Of a DNA stretch of 64,000 bases, positions 61,719 through 64,000 are shown piece by piece. The stretch comes from Chloroflexota bacterium (GTDB taxonomy: Bacteria > Chloroflexota > Anaerolineae > Anaerolineales > UBA4823), in assembly GCA_029782365.1 (NCBI GenBank), contig JAKOUW010000160.1, forward strand, positions 1-64,000. The letters run 5' to 3'. Position 1 is the stretch's first letter. Each line of letters opens with the position of its first letter. The position numbers were made by a program, and so were the translations under genes. The notes under the pieces are model-generated. The model was not told where the DNA came from. It did no database searches and worked only from the letters and a program-made list of their open reading frames with translations.

Positions 61719-62740
61719 GCGATATGTTTGAATTTATCTGGCCTGCCATGCTGTATTTACTCCTGGTTGTGCCTGTGCTTGTTTTCGTTTGGTGGCGGGT
61801 CACCCGCCGCCGGCGGCAGGCTGCAGCCCGTTTCACGCTATTTGGCCTGGGCAGGCCGACTGGCAGGTTACAATCCTTACGCACATACTTGCCGGCGGCT
61901 TTTTTCCTGGTGGGGTTGATCGGCCTTTTCGTGGCTGCCGCTCGCCCGCAGACCATCGTCAGCCTACCGCGCCGCGAAGGCACGGTTATCCTGGCGGTGG
62001 ATGTTTCGGGCAGTATGTCGGCGGATGATATGAAACCGTCTCGCATGGAGGCCGCCAAGGCGGCGATGCGTGATTTCGTCGATCGACAGCCAGCGGGCAT
62101 TCAGATCGGCGTGGTGGCATTCAGCGATTCGGGTTTTTCGGTTGAACGCCCCACCTACGATAAAGACAGCGTTTTGGCGACCATCGAACGTCTCTCGCCG
62201 CAGCGCGGCACCTCACTGGGCAACGGCATCATTGCTTCTTTGAATACCATCACCTCCGGCAATGCCGCCAACTGGCAGCAGCCGAAAGTGTACACAAATT
62301 TGACGCCCACTCCAACCCCCACCCCCACGCCCGTACCGGCTGGTTCATATACTTCGGCGGCGATTGTACTGCTCACCGACGGCGATAACAATGAAAACCC
62401 TGATCCGAATGAGGCGGCCAAGACGGCAGCCGATCGGGGAGTGCGCATTTATACGGTAGGCATTGGCAGCGAAGCTGGTCAGACAATCAAAGTGAATGGT
62501 TTTACCGTCCATACCAGCCTGAACGCTGATCTTTTGCAAGCGATCGCGGATGCCACTGGTGGTCACTATTACAACGCGCAAACGGAAAAAGATTTGAAAT
62601 CGGTATACGAAAATATCAATTTACAATTCGTAGTCCGTCCTGAAAAGCTGGAAGTGACTTCGCTTCTGGCAGGGATCAGCCTGGTGATCTTTCTCCTGGC
62701 CGGCGCGCTTTCCATGATCTGGCTCGGCCGCATTCCCTGA
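61715..62740 (+). CDS. BatA-like membrane VWA protein (first copy)
   Basis: This 341-residue protein has two N-terminal membrane segments, a VWA domain and a C-terminal membrane segment (VTSLLAGISLVIFLLAGAL). The MIDAS reads DVSGSMS with TDGDNNEN later. A low-complexity insert at 62303-62338 encodes (Thr-Pro)5-Val-Pro just before the IVLLTDG strand. It likely forms a metal-dependent complex at the membrane with its paralogue. The start is the ATGA overlap at 61715; an ATG at 61724 is also possible. Confidence 0.87.
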   Translation: MSDMFEFIWPAMLYLLLVVPVLVFVWWRVTRRRRQAAARFTLFGLGRPTGRLQSLRTYLPAAFFLVGLIGLFVAAARPQTIVSLPRREGTVILAVDVSGSMSADDMKPSRMEAAKAAMRDFVDRQPAGIQIGVVAFSDSGFSVERPTYDKDSVLATIERLSPQRGTSLGNGIIASLNTITSGNAANWQQPKVYTNLTPTPTPTPTPVPAGSYTSAAIVLLTDGDNNENPDPNEAAKTAADRGVRIYTVGIGSEAGQTIKVNGFTVHTSLNADLLQAIADATGGHYYNAQTEKDLKSVYENINLQFVVRPEKLEVTSLLAGISLVIFLLAGALSMIWLGRIP

Positions 62741-62767
62741 GTCAGGATGTAAATTGGAGAGTATCCT

Positions 62768-63853
62768 ATGACGCTGCTTTGGCCTTTTTCTCTGGCTTTA
62801 CTGGCTCTGATTCCTTTGCTGATTCTTCTATACATCTTTGTGCTAAGGCGGCGCAAACGCCTGGCTCTGCGTTATTCCAGCCTGGCGTTGGTGCGCACTG
62901 CTTTGCCTGAGCGATCTAACCTGCGCCGCTATGTTCCATTGGTGTTATTTTTGTTGGGCCTGGCCAGCCTGGCGGTTGCCTTGGCGCGTCCGATGACGAT
63001 CATCGCCGTGCCGACGGATCGCACAACGATTATGTTGGTGATCGACGTTTCGATGAGCATGCGCCAGCGCGATATCCCGCCCAGCCGTTTAGATGCCGCC
63101 AAAGAAGCGGCGCTGAATTTCGTTCAAAAACAAAAAGCTGGCACACAAATTGGCCTGGTGGCTTTCGCGGGATTTGCAGAGCTGATCCAGAGCCCGACCA
63201 CCGATGCAGAGCAGCTCCAGGCGGCTATTCTCAGCCTGACCACTGGCCGGCGCACAGCCATAGGCAGCGGCATCTTACAGGGTATTGATGCGATTGCAGA
63301 AATTGACCCAAATGTGGCTCCCAGTACACCCGAGGGCTCTACAGGCAGCGGTCCAACCCCGGTTCCCCAGGGCGCTTACGCGCCGGATATCATTGTCTTG
63401 TTGACGGATGGCGTCAGCAACTCAGGGCCAGATCCGATGGACGCTGCCCAACAGGCAGTGGATCGCGGCCTGCGCGTTTATACCATCGGATTTGGCACGG
63501 CGCAGGGTTCACCAATATCTGATTTCCCCCAATTCTTTGGTGGAAATGGGCCGGGCACAAGCGGGCGCGGCTTTGGCGGCGATCCAAGCGGCGGCGGCCA
63601 ATTCGGCGGCAACTTCGGTGGCTTTCGCCGGGGCATTGATGAGGAGACTCTAAAAAAAGTCTCTAATCTCACCGGTGGAAAATATTATTCAGCTTCCAGC
63701 GCGGAAGAATTGAACAGCGTGTTTAACAGCCTGCCGACCAACCTGATCATGCGCCATGAGACCAACGAAATCAGCTTCGCCTTTGTTTTGGGAGCGGCAT
63801 TGTTAGTAGGCGCGGCGGTGGTACTCTCCCAACTCTGGCAGCCTTTGCCCTAA
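62768..63853 (+). CDS. BatA-like membrane VWA protein (second copy)
   Basis: This 361-residue paralogue of the preceding protein shares N-terminal membrane segments, MIDAS DVSMSM and TDGVSNSG, and a C-terminal membrane segment (AFVLGAALLVGAAVVL). It also has a Pro/Ser/Thr/Gly-rich insert before the IIVLLTDG strand. Further on lies a Gly-rich loop (63540-63630, with GGNGPGTSGRGFGGDPSGG). The MoxR-DUF58-VWA-VWA order is a recognised operon type. Confidence 0.87.
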   Translation: MTLLWPFSLALLALIPLLILLYIFVLRRRKRLALRYSSLALVRTALPERSNLRRYVPLVLFLLGLASLAVALARPMTIIAVPTDRTTIMLVIDVSMSMRQRDIPPSRLDAAKEAALNFVQKQKAGTQIGLVAFAGFAELIQSPTTDAEQLQAAILSLTTGRRTAIGSGILQGIDAIAEIDPNVAPSTPEGSTGSGPTPVPQGAYAPDIIVLLTDGVSNSGPDPMDAAQQAVDRGLRVYTIGFGTAQGSPISDFPQFFGGNGPGTSGRGFGGDPSGGGQFGGNFGGFRRGIDEETLKKVSNLTGGKYYSASSAEELNSVFNSLPTNLIMRHETNEISFAFVLGAALLVGAAVVLSQLWQPLP

Positions 63854-63899
63854 ACCGAACTTTTGTGATAGGATGGGTGGGTTGTAGAAAGGATTTGAA

Positions 63900-64000
63900 A
63901 TGCCACCCACGCCTTTACCTCGCAAAACACCTGAAAGCCAGGGCGTCTCAGCACAATCCATCCTGAGTTTTCTGCGAGCAGTTGAAGCCAAAAAGAAAGA
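63900..64000 (+). CDS. Serine hydrolase, beta-lactamase family (partial)
   Basis: Only 33 residues are visible. They read PPTPLPRKTPESQGVSAQSI and then LSFLRAVEAKK. The phrase TPESQGVSxQxI followed by a leucine-rich helix is typical of the start of class-C-like beta-lactamase/esterase-family proteins. The catalytic SxxK lies beyond the window. A GAAAGGATT site precedes the ATG. Confidence 0.65.
   Translation, partial: MPPTPLPRKTPESQGVSAQSILSFLRAVEAKKK

Noticed and set aside
1..64000. tRNA, rRNA, CRISPR, insertion sequence or prophage
   Set aside because: Reading the gaps and genes showed none: no cloverleaf-like run, transposase, integrase or regular repeat was found.

Overview
The window looks like a chromosomal segment from an anaerobic member of the Chloroflexota, most likely class Anaerolineae. 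The phylum call is an inference from the style of the proteins: a CSLREAI-type parallel beta-helix protein, Thr-Pro-rich linkers, a MoxR/DUF58/VWA operon, a wax-ester synthase family protein and a strictly anaerobic NAD-linked hydrogenase. No rRNA, tRNA, CRISPR array, insertion sequence or phage gene was seen. Base and codon use look even throughout, and no stretch longer than about 300 bases lacks a gene.

Positions 1-17285 hold the end of tuf and the S10-spc-alpha ribosomal supercluster: rpsJ, rplC, rplD, rplW, rplB, rpsS, rplV, rpsC, rplP, rpmC, rpsQ, rplN, rplX, rplE, rpsZ, rpsH, rplF, rplR, rpsE, rpmD, rplO, secY, adk, map, rpmJ, rpsM, rpsK, rpsD, rpoA, rplQ, truA, rplM and rpsI. A strong terminator closes it. 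infA is missing from its usual place between map and rpmJ, where a promoter sits instead. truA has no canonical start codon that covers its conserved N-terminus. Three intergenic leaders can fold into hairpins.

Positions 17400-32700 are a mixed metabolic and housekeeping region: MazG, two glycosyltransferases, an N-acyl(succinyl)amino-acid racemase with its GNAT partner, SDR enzymes, a TspO-like membrane protein, a histidine phosphatase, an alpha/beta hydrolase, a LysE-type exporter and a wax-ester synthase/DGAT with an unusual Cys/His tail.

Positions 32700-43220 are the most interesting part. They form a two-transcript hydrogenase locus. Four predicted signalling genes (DRTGG, CBS-HATPase, DRTGG, PHP) precede an NADH-linked hydrogenase operon: NuoE-like, HATPase, thioredoxin-like, NuoF-like, NuoG-like, [NiFe] small subunit, [NiFe] large subunit and maturation protease. 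The accessory genes and their order are those known from electron-bifurcating [FeFe] hydrogenase operons, but the catalytic part is a HoxY/HoxH-type [NiFe] pair. Both transcripts begin with a sigma-A-type promoter followed at once by TTGTGA-n6-TCACAA-type operators, which points to shared NADH/NAD+ control by Rex. The thioredoxin-like subunit has no cysteine at all, and the matching N-terminal domain of the NuoF-like subunit has lost three of four cluster ligands.

Positions 43300-64000 hold two exported or lipidated helical proteins, an Ig-like surface protein, pth, mfd and a PC4/YdbC-like protein. They are followed by a minus-strand run (SGNH hydrolase, ANT(6)-type nucleotidyltransferase, macrodomain protein, nitrilase), an epimerase, a large M19-like peptidase, the beta-helix protein, a membrane-anchored trypsin-like protease and the MoxR-DUF58-VWA-VWA operon. 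The window ends inside a serine-hydrolase (beta-lactamase family) gene.
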